From NCBI RefSeq assembly GCF_008035925.1, contig NZ_CP036264.1, positions 6,977,641 to 7,041,640 of the forward strand: 64,000 nucleotides of DNA, in the 5' to 3' direction. The position numbers and the translations under genes were made by a program. The stretch comes from Stieleria maiorica. Its GTDB lineage: Bacteria; Planctomycetota; Planctomycetia; Pirellulales; Pirellulaceae. Shown here piece after piece: positions 54,394 to 64,000 of this stretch (position 1 is its first letter; each line of letters opens with the position of its first letter). The notes under the pieces were generated by a model that was not told the origin of the DNA, did not search any database, and was given only the letters and a program-made list of their open reading frames with translations.

Positions 54394-54630
54394 CGCTTTC
54401 TTCTCCTTTCATTCGTCTACGCGACGGTCATTTTTCTCTGGTCCAACGACTGCCCCACGGGGCCCCTTTCCAGTTACCATAGGGCGCTGGAACTTTACCA
54501 TAGGGCTTGGCGAGCGATCTCCAATGTGCCCTCATTTGAACATCCTCTCAGCGATCGTCGGCGGTCTTTACCCTCGCGACCGCGAAATCAAATCCCCCGA
54601 TTCCCACTCACCCCATCATCAGGCAGTCCG

Positions 54631-56025
54631 ATGACCCAGCGATCCAAATTGAATTCCGGCCAGCAGCGACGCCAGTTCCTCAAGACCGCCGCGGCCGCCA
54701 CCGCCGCCGCTTCGGTCCCGTATTTTTATTCGGCGCCGAAAACTCTGGCCGATGAAACCAAGAGCAAGAACGATCGTGTCGCGATGGGCGTGATCGGCGC
54801 CGGCGGCATGGCCGGCGGCAACATGAACAGCGCCAAAGACTGGGTGGACGTCGTCGCCATCAGTGACGTGGACCTCGGTCGCCTCCAGTCATTCAACCAG
54901 CGACACAGCGGCGGCAAGGCCGTTGAATCGGTCGACTATCGCGAACTGCTCGACCGCAAAGACATCGATGCGGTCCACATCGCGACCCCCGATCACTGGC
55001 ACACCAAGCCGCTGATCGAAGCCATGCTGGCCGGAAAAGATGTTTACTGTGAAAAACCGCTCACGTTGACGATCGACGAAGGCAAATTGATTCGCAAGGT
55101 CCAAAAGGAAACCGGACGCATCGTCCAAGTCGGCACGCAGCAGCGCAGCACGTTCCATCTGTTTGTCAAAGCGATGGCGATCGTCAACGAAGGACGACTG
55201 GGGAAAATCCACGAAGTCCAAGCGGCCATCGGTGGTGCTCCGACCAGCCCGCCGATTCCCGTCGCCGATGTGCCCGAAGGCTTGGACTGGGATCGCTGGC
55301 TGGGCCCGGCGCCCCTGGTCGACTACCGCAACCTGCCGAGCGAAAAAAATCGCGGCCGCGGCAACACGAACTGCCACTACGAATTCCGCTGGTGGTACGA
55401 GTACAGCGGCGGAAAACTGACCGACTGGGGCGCGCACCACGTCGATATCTGCAACTGGGCGCTCAAGTTGAACGGTCAAACGGCAGGCCCGTTGTCGATC
55501 GGCGGCACCGCCGAACATCCGGTGGAATTCAAAGACGGCGTCCCGCAACAGAACGATCGCTACAACACCGCGACCTCGTTCCTGTTCAACGTGATGTATC
55601 CCGGTGGCACCAAGATGATCATCCGCAACGACACCGACAACGGCGTCTTGATCAGCGGCGACAAGGGCAAGATCTTCGTCAACCGAGGCCGACTGGTCGG
55701 CAAGCCCGTCGAAGAATTGAAAGACAACCCGCTGCCCGAAGACGCGATCGCCAAGGTCTACAAGAACCTGCCGATGGAACGCAACGAGCGTGCGGCCCAC
55801 TGGGCAAACTTCCTGCACTGTGCCAAGGAACGCGCCGAGCCGATCAGTGACGTGCACACCCACATGGAAATGCTGAACGTGTGCCACTTGGCCGGCATCA
55901 GCGCTCGTCTGGGCGGCCGTGAGCTGAAGTGGGACGACCACAGCGAACAGATCGTCGGCGACTCGCAAGCCAACAGCATGCTCGCCCGGCCGTACCGCAG
56001 CGGCTACGAAATCGACATGGGTTGA
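54631..56025 (+). CDS. Gfo/Idh/MocA family oxidoreductase, Tat-exported
   Basis: 464 residues from ATG 54631. Tat signal RRQFLKTAAAATAAASVPYF; Rossmann motif VAMGVIGAGGMAGGN; VAISDVDLGRL; ATPDHWHTKPLIEAM; YCEKPLTLTIDEGKL with the catalytic Lys; C-terminal domain with WLGPAPLVDY, YEFRWWYEYSGGKLTDWGAHHVDI and GVLISGDKGKIFVNRG. Only about one third identical by eye to the paralogue at 24945, so a different substrate is likely. The HtrA gene begins 5 bases after its stop. Confidence 0.92.
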   Translation: MTQRSKLNSGQQRRQFLKTAAAATAAASVPYFYSAPKTLADETKSKNDRVAMGVIGAGGMAGGNMNSAKDWVDVVAISDVDLGRLQSFNQRHSGGKAVESVDYRELLDRKDIDAVHIATPDHWHTKPLIEAMLAGKDVYCEKPLTLTIDEGKLIRKVQKETGRIVQVGTQQRSTFHLFVKAMAIVNEGRLGKIHEVQAAIGGAPTSPPIPVADVPEGLDWDRWLGPAPLVDYRNLPSEKNRGRGNTNCHYEFRWWYEYSGGKLTDWGAHHVDICNWALKLNGQTAGPLSIGGTAEHPVEFKDGVPQQNDRYNTATSFLFNVMYPGGTKMIIRNDTDNGVLISGDKGKIFVNRGRLVGKPVEELKDNPLPEDAIAKVYKNLPMERNERAAHWANFLHCAKERAEPISDVHTHMEMLNVCHLAGISARLGGRELKWDDHSEQIVGDSQANSMLARPYRSGYEIDMG

Positions 56026-56030
56026 TACCG

Positions 56031-57161
56031 ATGCAGTCCGAAGACGCGATCGATCTGCGACGCCAACTCCGCCTGACCTGGCTGTTGTTGACGGTCGTGG
56101 CCGTCGTCTTTGTCTGGCCGACCCTTCGCGTCTGGCTGGGGGTCGGCATGGCCGCCAGCGGCACGCCCCGCACGGTCACCCCGCGAGGTGAACTGGCCGA
56201 ATTCGAACAGTCGACCGTCGAACTGTTCCGCACGGTCAGTCCATCGGTGGTCTACCTGACGACCCGATCGCGAATCGCCAGCCCGTTTTCGCGGCGGGCG
56301 ATCGAAGTCGACGCGGGGTCGGGCAGCGGTTTCATGTGGGACGAATTCGGCCACATCGTGACCAACTTCCATGTCCTGCAAGAAGCGTCTTCGGCCAAGG
56401 TCGTGCTGTGGGACCAATCGTCTTACGAAGCGACGCTGATCGGCGGATCGGCCGACCACGATTTGGCCGTGCTCAAGATCAACGCGGCGGCGGCAAAGCT
56501 GCTTCCCGTCGCGATCGGCACCAGCGGTGACCTGTTGGTCGGGCAGGCGGTGTTCGCCATCGGCAATCCCTTCGGGCTCAATCAAACCCTGACCACCGGT
56601 GTGGTTTCTGCCAAAAGCCGCTCGATCGACAGCCCCACCGGCCGTTCGATCGAAGACGTGATCCAGATCGACGCCGCGATCAACCCCGGCAACTCCGGCG
56701 GCCCGTTGTTGGATAGCGCCGGGCGGCTGATCGGCGTCAACACCGCCATCTACAGCCCCTCGGGCACGTCGGCCGGTGTCGGGTTTTCCATCCCCGTCGA
56801 CACGGTCAACCGAGTCGTCCCGCAAATCATCGCCAACGGCCGCTACGCGCCGCCGCAGTTGGGCGTCCGTGTGATCGCCGAACTCAGTGATGCGGTCACA
56901 CAGCGACTGGGCGTCGAGGGTGTGTTGATCTTTCACGTCGTCCCCGGCGGTCCGGCCGATCGCGCCGGACTGCGGGAAACCGTGATCGGCCAGTCCAGCT
57001 TGGTCCGACCCGGCGACATCATCCAAAAGATCGGCGAAAAAACGGTGCGCGACATGAACGACATGCTGGAAGCGTTGGAACGCCACTCTGTCGGCCAGAC
57101 CGTCACCGTTGAATACCTGCGAGAGGGTCAGACCGAATCGGTCGACGTCGTGTTGCAGTAA
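56031..57161 (+). CDS. HtrA/DegP-type serine protease with one PDZ domain
   Basis: 376 residues from ATG 56031. An N-terminal helix (LTWLLLTVVAVVFVWPTL, about 15-33) anchors it to the membrane with the protease in the periplasm. Catalytic triad: His 114 (TNFHVL), Asp 144 (DHDLAVL), Ser 222 (GNSGGPL). A single PDZ domain at about 270-370 (QLGVRVIAELSD..LIFHVVPGGPADRAGL, RPGDIIQKIGEKTV). DegS-like layout of anchor, protease and one PDZ, so it may sense misfolded proteins; other DegS partners are not nearby. Five bases from the upstream oxidoreductase stop. Confidence 0.92.
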   Translation: MQSEDAIDLRRQLRLTWLLLTVVAVVFVWPTLRVWLGVGMAASGTPRTVTPRGELAEFEQSTVELFRTVSPSVVYLTTRSRIASPFSRRAIEVDAGSGSGFMWDEFGHIVTNFHVLQEASSAKVVLWDQSSYEATLIGGSADHDLAVLKINAAAAKLLPVAIGTSGDLLVGQAVFAIGNPFGLNQTLTTGVVSAKSRSIDSPTGRSIEDVIQIDAAINPGNSGGPLLDSAGRLIGVNTAIYSPSGTSAGVGFSIPVDTVNRVVPQIIANGRYAPPQLGVRVIAELSDAVTQRLGVEGVLIFHVVPGGPADRAGLRETVIGQSSLVRPGDIIQKIGEKTVRDMNDMLEALERHSVGQTVTVEYLREGQTESVDVVLQ

Positions 57162-57166
57162 CCGTG

Positions 57167-57350
57167 GGATAGGCTTCCAGCCTGTCAATTCACGTGAGCG
57201 TTCCAGATGCGATGGCTAGTTGAATTGATCTGGTCACACGAGGGATCAGCCGTTTCGCGCGAGCGTACGGACACCCGGCATACAGAATTGCTGACCGTCG
57301 CCCGTAGGCTCGCGCCATACGGCTAATTCAGTCAACAATCCGTCGACGAT
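57167..57350. repeat. Repeat cluster before metY
   Basis: A GATAGGCTTCCAGCCTGTCA piece at 57171 is followed from about 57218 by nested palindromic element copy 3: arms ATCAGCCGTTTCGCGCGAG (about 57245) and CTCGCGCCATACGGCTAAT (about 57310). This fills most of the 302-bp gap 57162-57463. Confidence 0.85.
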
Positions 57351-57463
57351 GTTCGCTGCGCTCGTCTTCGGCCGGCGACCGATCGCACCGTGGTCAGCCC
57401 CATCGGATTGCCCTACACTGTTCGCCCCTCTCGACAGAATACCGTCCCCAGGAAAGTGAATTG

Positions 57464-58768
57464 ATGAGCGAGAACTACCGCCCCGGAACCCTGGCGTTGC
57501 ACGCCGGCCAAGAGCCCGACCCGACCACCAACGCTCGCGCGGTGCCGATCTATGCAACCACCAGCTACACCTTCAACGACACCGACCATGCCGCGGCACT
57601 GTTCGGGCTGTCCGAATTCGGGAACATCTACAGCCGGTTGATGAACCCCACCGTCGACGTGCTGGAAAAACGTCTGGCGGCACTCGATGGCGGTGTGACC
57701 GGGTTGTGTTTTGCCTCCGGGCAAGCGGCGATCACGGCCGCAATTTTGACGATCGCCCACAGCGGACAAAACATCGTCAGCAGCACCTCGCTCTACGGCG
57801 GCACCTGGACCCTGTTCACGCAGACACTCAAGAACTTGGGCATCGAAGTCCGCTTCTTCGATCCCGACCATCCCGAACAGATCCATGGTTTGGTCGACGA
57901 GAACACGCGTTTGGTCTACATGGAATCGATCGGCAACCCCAAGAACGACGTGCCGGATTTCAAAGCCATCGCCGATGCCGCGCACAGTGCCCCCCACGGC
58001 GCGATCCCGTTGTTGTGCGACAACACGGTGATGACACCGATGTTGCTCAAGCCGATCGAGCATGGGGTCGACATCGTGATCTACAGCACCACCAAGTTCC
58101 TGGGCGGTCACGGCACGCACATCGGTGGTGCGATCGTCGATAGCGGTAATTTTAAATGGGCCGATCAGCCCGAAAAATGGCCGGAGTTCTGCGGACCGTC
58201 GCCGTCCTACCACGGCGCGGTCTTCGAAGAACACCTGCGTCCGATGGGTAACATCGCCTACCTGATTCATGCTCGAACCCACTGGTTGCGCGACACCGGG
58301 GCGGCGATGAGTCCGTTTGCGGCGTTCCTGTTTCTGCAGGGCTTGGAAACGCTGCATCTGCGGATGCCCCGGCACTGCGAAAACGCACTCAAGGTGGCCG
58401 AGTTCCTGGAATCCAGCGACGCGGTCGAATGGGTGAATTACCCGGGACTGAAATCGCACAAGGATTACCAGCGCGGACAGGAATACCTGCCCCACGGCCA
58501 AGGCGCGATCATGGGCTTCGGCATCAAGGGCGGAATGGAAGCCGGGAAAAAGTTCATCAACGCGTGCAAGCTGTGCTCGCATCTGGCGAACATCGGCGAC
58601 GCCAAGACGTTGGTGATTCACCCGGCCAGCACGACGCACCAGCAATTGACACCTGAAGAACAGGCTAAAGCGGGTGTCGTTCCCGAATACATCCGGATTT
58701 CGGTCGGCATCGAAGACGTCAATGACATCATCGATGACCTGAAACAGGCGCTCGCCGCGGCAACGTGA
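57464..58768 (+). CDS. metY: O-acetylhomoserine sulfhydrylase (MetY)
   Basis: 434 residues from ATG 57464. PLP enzyme that makes homocysteine from O-acetylhomoserine and sulfide (direct sulfhydrylation in methionine synthesis). The Cys/Met-metabolism fold is clear: [62 protein letters not shown], the PLP Lys 211 in [17 protein letters not shown], and [20 protein letters not shown] and [19 protein letters not shown] at the end. The metX-metW gene starts at a GTG overlapping its stop, so the two successive enzymes are cotranslated. Confidence 0.95.
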   Translation: MSENYRPGTLALHAGQEPDPTTNARAVPIYATTSYTFNDTDHAAALFGLSEFGNIYSRLMNPTVDVLEKRLAALDGGVTGLCFASGQAAITAAILTIAHSGQNIVSSTSLYGGTWTLFTQTLKNLGIEVRFFDPDHPEQIHGLVDENTRLVYMESIGNPKNDVPDFKAIADAAHSAPHGAIPLLCDNTVMTPMLLKPIEHGVDIVIYSTTKFLGGHGTHIGGAIVDSGNFKWADQPEKWPEFCGPSPSYHGAVFEEHLRPMGNIAYLIHARTHWLRDTGAAMSPFAAFLFLQGLETLHLRMPRHCENALKVAEFLESSDAVEWVNYPGLKSHKDYQRGQEYLPHGQGAIMGFGIKGGMEAGKKFINACKLCSHLANIGDAKTLVIHPASTTHQQLTPEEQAKAGVVPEYIRISVGIEDVNDIIDDLKQALAAAT

Positions 58769-60537
58769 GCCAAAGCGAGTCCACGACCGATCTGTTCGCC
58801 AGCACCGATGACGACCGTGTCGCCGGACCGCTCAAGCACGTCCGTTCGGTGACCTTCGACGGCGACGTGACGCTGGAGCTCGGTGGACGGCTGAGTAACG
58901 TCTGCTGCGCGTTCGAAACCTGGGGCACGCTCAACGCCGACGCCTCCAACGCCGTGTTGATTTGCCATGCCGTCTCGGGCGACTCGCACGCGGCACGACA
59001 TGACCCCCAGGACGATCCGGGCTGGTGGGACGATCTGATCGGACCGGGCAAACCGGTCGACACCGATCGGTTCTTTGTCGTTTGTCCCAACGTCTTGGGC
59101 GGGTGTCGCGGCACGACCGGCCCCAGCGACATCGATCCGCAAACCGGTCGTCCGTTCGGTGCCAGTTTTCCGCGGATCACTGTCGGCGACATGGTCACCG
59201 TCCAACGGATGTTGGCCGACCACCTGGGCATCACCCGCTGGCACGCCATCATCGGCGGCTCGCTGGGCGGCCACCAGGCGATGACCTGGGTCGCAAAGCA
59301 CCCCGATTCGACCGACCTGTGCGTCGTCATCGCCTCCAGCGCCCGGTTGACCAGCCAAGCGTTGGGGTTCGACATCATCGGCCGCAACGCCATCCAAACC
59401 GATCCGCATTTTTACGGCGGTCAATACTACGACCAGCCCAAGCGGCCCACCACGGGACTGGCGATCGCGCGGATGCTCGGCCACGTCACCTACCTGTCGA
59501 CCGAAGCGATGGAACAAAAGTTCGGATCGGATCGACACGACCCACGCGAGATCGCGACGATCTTTGAACAACGATTCAGCATCGGTTCGTACCTCGCGCA
59601 CCAGGGCCAAAAATTCACCACGCGGTTTGACGCCAACAGCTATGTCACGCTGACGATGGCCATGGATCTGTACGACCTGGGTGCCAATCGGTTGCAGTTG
59701 ATGGAAACGTTCAACGATGCCGACTGCCAGTTTTTGGTCGTCAGCTTTAGCAGCGACTGGCTGTTCACCAGTGACCAATCACGCGACATCGTCAACGCGC
59801 TCACCGCGCTTGACAAGCCCGTGACCTACGCAGAAATCACCACGCCGCGCGGCCACGATTCGTTCTTGATCGCCGACGACATCGCCCAGTACGCTCCGCT
59901 GGTCCAGGCCCGACTCGGCGACATCGACTCGGCACCGGCATCGGTTTCCGACGTCGAAGAACTGATTCTGGCCGAAATCCCCGCCGGCGCGTCGGTGCTG
60001 GACCTGGGTTGTGGTGACGGCCACCTGTTGGCCGCGCTTCGCGAGCGGGGTCACCAGAAACTGGTCGGCGTCGAAGTCGCGCAGGACAGCATCGTCAAAA
60101 CCGGACATCGGGGCATGCATGTCATCGACTATGACTTGAACAACGGTCTGCCCGCCTTTATCGACAACCAATTCGACGTGGTTGTCCTGAGTGCGACCCT
60201 GCAAGCGGTCGCCAGTGTCGAGATGCTGTTCCAGGAAATGATTCGCGTCGGTCGGCGGATCATCATCAGTTTTCCCAACTTCGCCTATCGCAAGTTGCGC
60301 GAGGACTACGTCATCCGAGGGCGGTCGCCCAAAGCCCCCGGCGAGTTCGGCTTTGAGTGGTACAACACGCCCAACCGAAGGTTCCCCAGCATCGCCGACG
60401 TGCATGATCTTTGCGATCAGATGTCCCTGCGTTTGGAGAAAGAGATCTACGTCGACGCGTCGCAGGGCAAGCGAATCGACGCCGACGACGATCCGAACCT
60501 GAACGCCGACACCGCGATCCTGGTGATCGCGGGATGA
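58765..60537 (+). CDS. metX: Homoserine O-acetyltransferase fused to MetW
   Basis: 590 residues, GTG start overlapping the metY stop. Residues 1-385: alpha/beta-hydrolase MetX, transferring acetyl from acetyl-CoA to L-homoserine; nucleophile Ser 166 in [10 protein letters not shown], Asp 331 (FSSDWLF), His 364 (RGHDSFL), plus [15 protein letters not shown] and YLAHQGQKF typical of MetX. Residues 395-590: MetW, a class I methyltransferase-like domain starting [19 protein letters not shown], with [38 protein letters not shown] and [11 protein letters not shown]. MetX and MetW are adjacent genes in proteobacteria and MetW is needed for MetX activity there; here they form one chain. Confidence 0.93.
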   Translation: MSQSESTTDLFASTDDDRVAGPLKHVRSVTFDGDVTLELGGRLSNVCCAFETWGTLNADASNAVLICHAVSGDSHAARHDPQDDPGWWDDLIGPGKPVDTDRFFVVCPNVLGGCRGTTGPSDIDPQTGRPFGASFPRITVGDMVTVQRMLADHLGITRWHAIIGGSLGGHQAMTWVAKHPDSTDLCVVIASSARLTSQALGFDIIGRNAIQTDPHFYGGQYYDQPKRPTTGLAIARMLGHVTYLSTEAMEQKFGSDRHDPREIATIFEQRFSIGSYLAHQGQKFTTRFDANSYVTLTMAMDLYDLGANRLQLMETFNDADCQFLVVSFSSDWLFTSDQSRDIVNALTALDKPVTYAEITTPRGHDSFLIADDIAQYAPLVQARLGDIDSAPASVSDVEELILAEIPAGASVLDLGCGDGHLLAALRERGHQKLVGVEVAQDSIVKTGHRGMHVIDYDLNNGLPAFIDNQFDVVVLSATLQAVASVEMLFQEMIRVGRRIIISFPNFAYRKLREDYVIRGRSPKAPGEFGFEWYNTPNRRFPSIADVHDLCDQMSLRLEKEIYVDASQGKRIDADDDPNLNADTAILVIAG

Positions 60538-60544
60538 TCCCGCC

Positions 60545-60580
60545 GTAGCGGAATTCGCCAACGGCTTGTTGATTTTTCCG
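60545..60580. repeat. Solo end of the GTAGCGGAA element
   Basis: GTAGCGGAATTCGCCAACGG followed by CTTGTTGATTTTTC, matching the outer end of the nested palindromic elements, 8 bases after the metX-metW stop. No partner end is visible. Confidence 0.6.
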
Positions 60581-60794
60581 AATCCAGGCGCCTGTGCCAG
60601 GTCACTCGACATTCCCTTCGAGGTGGCAAATGGAGAGGTAGGAAAATTTTGAAGGTAAGAAGATTGGCGAGACCGAATGGACACGGATCGGTCCTGCCCA
60701 GCCCACGCTCGGCCCGCCGTCGATCGGTCTCTCAGGCATCGCCCACTGACACCAGACTTCCATCATCTCACAAATCGGGGCACGGCACCCGGCA

Positions 60795-60864
60795 ATCGTT
60801 TTGCCCCCCATCGTTTTGCCCCCATCATTCTGCCCCGAATCATTCTGCCCCGAATCATTCTGCC
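60795..60864. repeat. 15-bp tandem repeat (ATCATTCTGCCCCGA and variant)
   Basis: Two copies of ATCGTTTTGCCCCC(C) then two of ATCATTCTGCCCCGA and a partial fifth. Between two convergent genes. The rest of the 375-bp gap 60538-60912 holds no gene. Confidence 0.9.
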
Positions 60865-60912
60865 ATTTCTTCCCCGCCCCGCTGAGCATCTTGGGGAATG
60901 AAACGCCAGCTA

Positions 60913-62850
60913 TCACCCCCGAAACGAGGTGATCGGCGCGTCAAACGGATCGGTGTCGATATCCAGATCCGATTGGACCAACCCCGGCGGCAAGTCCTTC
61001 AAAAAATACGGCTGGGTGTTCGAGCCGCCGGATTGATAAAACCGGTTGTGGTGTGGGACGTAAGCACCATGGGAACGCAGCGAACCGGTCAAAAACAACT
61101 CGTTCTGGGCACGGGTCATCGCGACGTACAACACCCGCCGTTCTTCTTCCTCTTTGTCGTCGTCCCCGATGCTGCGGGCGTGGGGATAATTCCCCGGTTG
61201 GACGCCGATCAAGTAACACACCGGCGCCTCGGTCCCCTTGGCGCTGTGCACCGTGATCAGTGTCACCAGATCATCGATGTCTTCGTTGCTGGCTTCCGAT
61301 TCGGTGATCGGATCGAGTGTGTACGTTTCCAGAAATTCGCCGACCGACGGATGCTTGGCCGCCAAGCGACGCAACAGTACGAAATCCTTGCTGCGTCGGT
61401 CCCAGTCGTCGTATTTTTTTTCCAGCAGCGGCGTCATCTTGTCGGTCGCGGCCCCGATCACATCACTGGGGCGCTGCCAACACTTCAGGCACTCGTCGAT
61501 CGATTCGGCCAGACGTGGATTGGTTTTGTAGCGGTCGGCCAAAAGTTTGGCGATCGTTTTGATGTCCGGCAATGTCAGCAGTTTGCCGATCGTGTTGGCC
61601 GCCGTCTTTTCACCGATCCGCGGCCACAGCGTCAGGTAACGCATCCAGGCCAGTTGGTCGGCCGGATTGTCGATCACACGCAGCAAGCTGAGCAGATCTT
61701 TGACGTGCGCCGATTGCAATAATTGCGTCCCGCCGATGAATCGATAGGGGATGTCGTTTTCGATCAAGGCAGCTTCGGTACTGCGGGCGGCCCACGCACT
61801 TCGCGTCAGGATCATGTGCTCGCGCCAGGGGTCGCCCTCCTCGTGTCGCTGCATCAAATCCGACGCCACCCAGTCGGCCTCCTCAAAGTCGCTGTCCACT
61901 TCGACCAGAACCGGTTTGACGCCGGCCCCGCGAGCGGCGCGGAGGTGTTTGTCATAGCCCAATGACGACTGGTCGAGCAGCCAATTGGACAGATCCAAGA
62001 TCTCTTGGGTGCTGCGGTAATTCTGTTCCAGCTTCAGCACCTGTGCCCCAGGCACACGCTCGGTGAAGGAATGCACATTGCGAAAATCGGCACCGCGGAA
62101 TGCGTAAATGCTCTGGGCGTCATCGCCGACGCAAAACAACTTCGCCGGGTCGCGCATGCCATCCAGAATCAACCACTGCAACGGGTTCGTGTCCTGCATC
62201 TCATCGACCAGGATGTGGTCATAGCGCGACTGCATCTTTTCCCGCACGATCCGACTGCGGTGTAACTGTTTGGCAAACAGATGCAAGATGTCGTCGTAAT
62301 CGAAGTAGCGGCACTCCTGCTTGCGCTTGGTGTAATCCTGCAGGACGGCGCTGATCCGCTTGATCGCGTCCTCATCGTAATCGGTGAATTCGGTCAGGTA
62401 TTCCGCCGTCGGACGATTGGTGTTTCGCGCGTAGGAATAATAATTCGCCAACTCGGCCGACTTGGGGAACCCGGCGTCCTTGCCCACGACGTTCGCCCGG
62501 GCCAATTTCATCAGCTGCAATTGGTCGTCGCGGTCGATGATCGTCAGCGAACCGCATTCGAACAGATCCGGCCAACGACGCAGGTATTGCAAACAGAAGT
62601 TATGAAAGGTTCCGGTGGGCACGGTCTTGGCCGAAGAACCGATCTGCTGGGTCAACCGATGCCGCATCTCACGGGCGGCGCGGCGGGTGAAGGTCAACAG
62701 CAAAATCCGCCGCGGGTCGACGCCGGTCTGCGTCAGATGGACGACGCGCGCGACGATCGTGCTCGTCTTGCCGGTCCCCGCGCCGGCCAGCACCAGCACG
62801 TCATCCCCATCGAATTCGGCGGCACGTGTTTGCTCGGTATTTAATTCCAT
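60913..62850 (-). CDS. UvrD/PcrA-type ATP-dependent DNA helicase
   Basis: 645 residues from ATG 62850; the frame extends 22 codons upstream without family similarity. Superfamily 1A 3'-5' helicase acting in repair or replication restart. Motifs: LNTEQTRAAEF (Q motif), VLAGAGTGKTSTIVARV (Walker A), LLLTFTRRAAREMRHRL, HILVDEMQDTNPLQ (Walker B, with DEMQD in place of DEFQD), FCVGDDAQSIYAFRGAD, LEQNYRSTQEIL, TLITVHSAKGTEAPVCYLIGVQPG and RRVLYVAMTRAQNELFLTG. Shorter than UvrD (720) with a short C-terminus lacking the Tudor-like tail. Follows the sulfatase gene by 62 bp on the same strand. Confidence 0.93.
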   Translation of the reverse strand: MELNTEQTRAAEFDGDDVLVLAGAGTGKTSTIVARVVHLTQTGVDPRRILLLTFTRRAAREMRHRLTQQIGSSAKTVPTGTFHNFCLQYLRRWPDLFECGSLTIIDRDDQLQLMKLARANVVGKDAGFPKSAELANYYSYARNTNRPTAEYLTEFTDYDEDAIKRISAVLQDYTKRKQECRYFDYDDILHLFAKQLHRSRIVREKMQSRYDHILVDEMQDTNPLQWLILDGMRDPAKLFCVGDDAQSIYAFRGADFRNVHSFTERVPGAQVLKLEQNYRSTQEILDLSNWLLDQSSLGYDKHLRAARGAGVKPVLVEVDSDFEEADWVASDLMQRHEEGDPWREHMILTRSAWAARSTEAALIENDIPYRFIGGTQLLQSAHVKDLLSLLRVIDNPADQLAWMRYLTLWPRIGEKTAANTIGKLLTLPDIKTIAKLLADRYKTNPRLAESIDECLKCWQRPSDVIGAATDKMTPLLEKKYDDWDRRSKDFVLLRRLAAKHPSVGEFLETYTLDPITESEASNEDIDDLVTLITVHSAKGTEAPVCYLIGVQPGNYPHARSIGDDDKEEEERRVLYVAMTRAQNELFLTGSLRSHGAYVPHHNRFYQSGGSNTQPYFLKDLPPGLVQSDLDIDTDPFDAPITSFRG

Positions 62851-62912
62851 CACATCCCTTCCCACGCGAATTCGATTGCCAAATCTCAGGCTATCGGCTC
62901 CCCTCGATTTTT

Positions 62913-64000
62913 TCAAGCGTCGCGTTTTTTCAGGCGTCGGGCGATCTCCCGTGCCTCGTCGTCGGCGTCAAAGTCGGGGTTCGGCTCGGTCGGCACCGGG
63001 GCACCGGTCGATTCTCGCCAGGTCTTCAGCAATCCGTGTAATCGCTCGCGTTGCTGCGGCTGCGACTCGGCCAGATTCGTCGACTCCCCCGGATCGGCCT
63101 GCAAGTCGTACAGTTCCAATCCGCCGTCTTCGAAATACTCGTGCAGTTTCCATGTCCCATTGCGGATGATGCTGCAGGGCCGCGATCGATACAGCAGGTC
63201 ACGCTGCCCGTCGAGACGCTGGTAGCTCTGCAAATATGCCGGAAAGTGCCAGAACAACGAACGGCTCTCAAACACGCCATCGGGCTCGCCGGCCAACAGG
63301 GGACAAAGGCTGACGCCGTCGATCGGTTGATCGGGCAGCTTCGCCCCGGTCATCTCGCAAAAGGTCGGGAACAGGTCCAGGTTGATCACCGGTGCGTCGC
63401 AGGTCGTGCCGGCTTTCGTCACCCCGGGCCAGACGATGAACATCGGTTCGCGTATGCCGCCTTCGTAGTAGGTCCCCTTGTAACCCTTCAGCGGTTTCAT
63501 CGATGTTGCCGGCCCGTAGCCACCGTTGTCGCTGGTGAACACGATGATCGTGTTCTCGGTCTGTCCCAGTGAATCGATCGAGTCGATGATCCGTCCGACG
63601 CCCCGGTCGACGCTTTCGATCATCGCCGCCATGACCGGATGGTCGTGCAGCTGGCCGGGCTGTTTCTGCTGGTACTTCTTCACCAACTCCGGCTCGCCTT
63701 GGATCGGCGTGTGCACGGCGAAGTGGGTCAAATACAGAAACCACGGCCGGTCGGAATCCTGGCCGATGAACTCGATCGCTTCATCGGTCAAGCGATTGGT
63801 CAGGTACTCGTCCTTGGGGGCGTCGGCCAATTCGGGGATGTTGCCGTGAGGGGGATAGTAGCCCCGTGGCGGGCTTCCGCTGTGGGTGCCGGCGAAATTA
63901 AAATCGAACCCGTATGGAATCGGATCGTCGCTGAGATGCCACTTCCCGATCGTGCCGGTCCGGTAACCGGCCTCGCGGACACAGTGGGCCCAAGTGCGAA
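62913..64000 (-). CDS. Arylsulfatase-type sulfatase (partial, 5' end outside window)
   Basis: At least 361 residues of the C-terminal part; the frame continues to the right edge (begins ...RTWAHCVREAGYRTGTIGKWHL). Type I sulfatase features: TGTIGKWHLSDDP (the GKWH substrate Lys and His), FLYLTHFAVHTPIQGEPELVKKY, the metal motif IIVFTSDNGGYG, and GYKGTYYEGGIREPMFIVWPGVTKAG. The formylglycine Cys lies outside. The C-terminal subdomain ends WKLHEYFEDGGLELYDLQADPGESTNLAES with a basic tail. Likely exported and active on sulfated polysaccharides. A different branch from the sulfatase at 47216. Confidence 0.93.
   Translation of the reverse strand, partial: RTWAHCVREAGYRTGTIGKWHLSDDPIPYGFDFNFAGTHSGSPPRGYYPPHGNIPELADAPKDEYLTNRLTDEAIEFIGQDSDRPWFLYLTHFAVHTPIQGEPELVKKYQQKQPGQLHDHPVMAAMIESVDRGVGRIIDSIDSLGQTENTIIVFTSDNGGYGPATSMKPLKGYKGTYYEGGIREPMFIVWPGVTKAGTTCDAPVINLDLFPTFCEMTGAKLPDQPIDGVSLCPLLAGEPDGVFESRSLFWHFPAYLQSYQRLDGQRDLLYRSRPCSIIRNGTWKLHEYFEDGGLELYDLQADPGESTNLAESQPQQRERLHGLLKTWRESTGAPVPTEPNPDFDADDEAREIARRLKKRDA

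Noticed and set aside
57162-57463. SAM riboswitch upstream of metY
   Set aside because: The gap is occupied by two repeat elements; the conserved SAM-I core and a following terminator were not seen.

Overview
The window looks like the chromosome of a planctomycete of the Rhodopirellula/Pirellulaceae type. The evidence is a GC-rich sequence (roughly 60 % by eye), formylglycine sulfatases, two Tat-exported Gfo/Idh/MocA oxidoreductases, a serine/threonine kinase with DWG in place of DFG and a following membrane segment, a DUF1571 protein, PPi-type phosphofructokinase, many lipoproteins, and a scattered gene order with few long operons. No rRNA, tRNA, CRISPR array, prophage or transposase gene was recognised. 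About 52 protein genes are supported; the first (kinase) and last (sulfatase) run off the window.

Layout. 1-4.2 kb: a minus-strand unit xylB, enoyl-CoA hydratase, receptor-type protein kinase with tight spacing. 4.4-11.1 kb: solute-binding-like lipoprotein, methyltransferase, unknown protein, phosphofructokinase, EboE-like protein, cytosine-deaminase-like protein. 11.2-20.5 kb, plus strand: M1 peptidase with DUF6702, then cinA, RluA-type pseudouridine synthase and a molybdenum-carrier-like protein with overlapping stops and starts, then a SEC-C/TPR protein and ribD. 20.9-28.4 kb: exported proteins, LRR lipoprotein, Gfo/Idh oxidoreductase, small lipoprotein. 28.6-34.5 kb: serine acetyltransferase, iron alcohol dehydrogenase, Lol-type ABC exporter (lolD and permease), cytochrome oxidase subunit III. 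34.8-39.8 kb, plus strand: GNAT, small TPR protein, recO, BamD-like lipoprotein, LptE-like lipoprotein, folP. 40.5-45 kb: gyrA and truB on minus, Nudix hydrolase on plus. 45.2-54.4 kb: DUF3500 protein, PAS-AraC regulator beside a sulfatase, RND exporter, duplicated YcxB-like membrane protein, SseB-like protein, AIM24 protein. 54.6-62.9 kb: Gfo/Idh oxidoreductase with HtrA protease, the methionine pair metY and a metX-metW fusion, and a UvrD-type helicase; a second sulfatase is cut by the right edge.

The most unusual layer is non-coding. The gaps carry several families of palindromic or tandem repeats: a 140-bp unit in two five-copy arrays of opposite orientation, nested palindromes that share outer inverted repeats but differ in the inner hairpin, a GTAGCTAC-ended hairpin family, a GTTGGTGT-ended hairpin family, heptamer, 15-bp and 20-bp tandem repeats, and short hairpins. 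Every convergent gap of non-zero length in the window holds such a structure. One element appears to supply the stop codons of both neighbouring genes, and one 117-bp element sits in frame inside the signal peptide of the LptE-like lipoprotein; removing it in silico restores a normal signal peptide. No clearly new enzymatic or defence system was seen; the repeat system is the best candidate for something undescribed.
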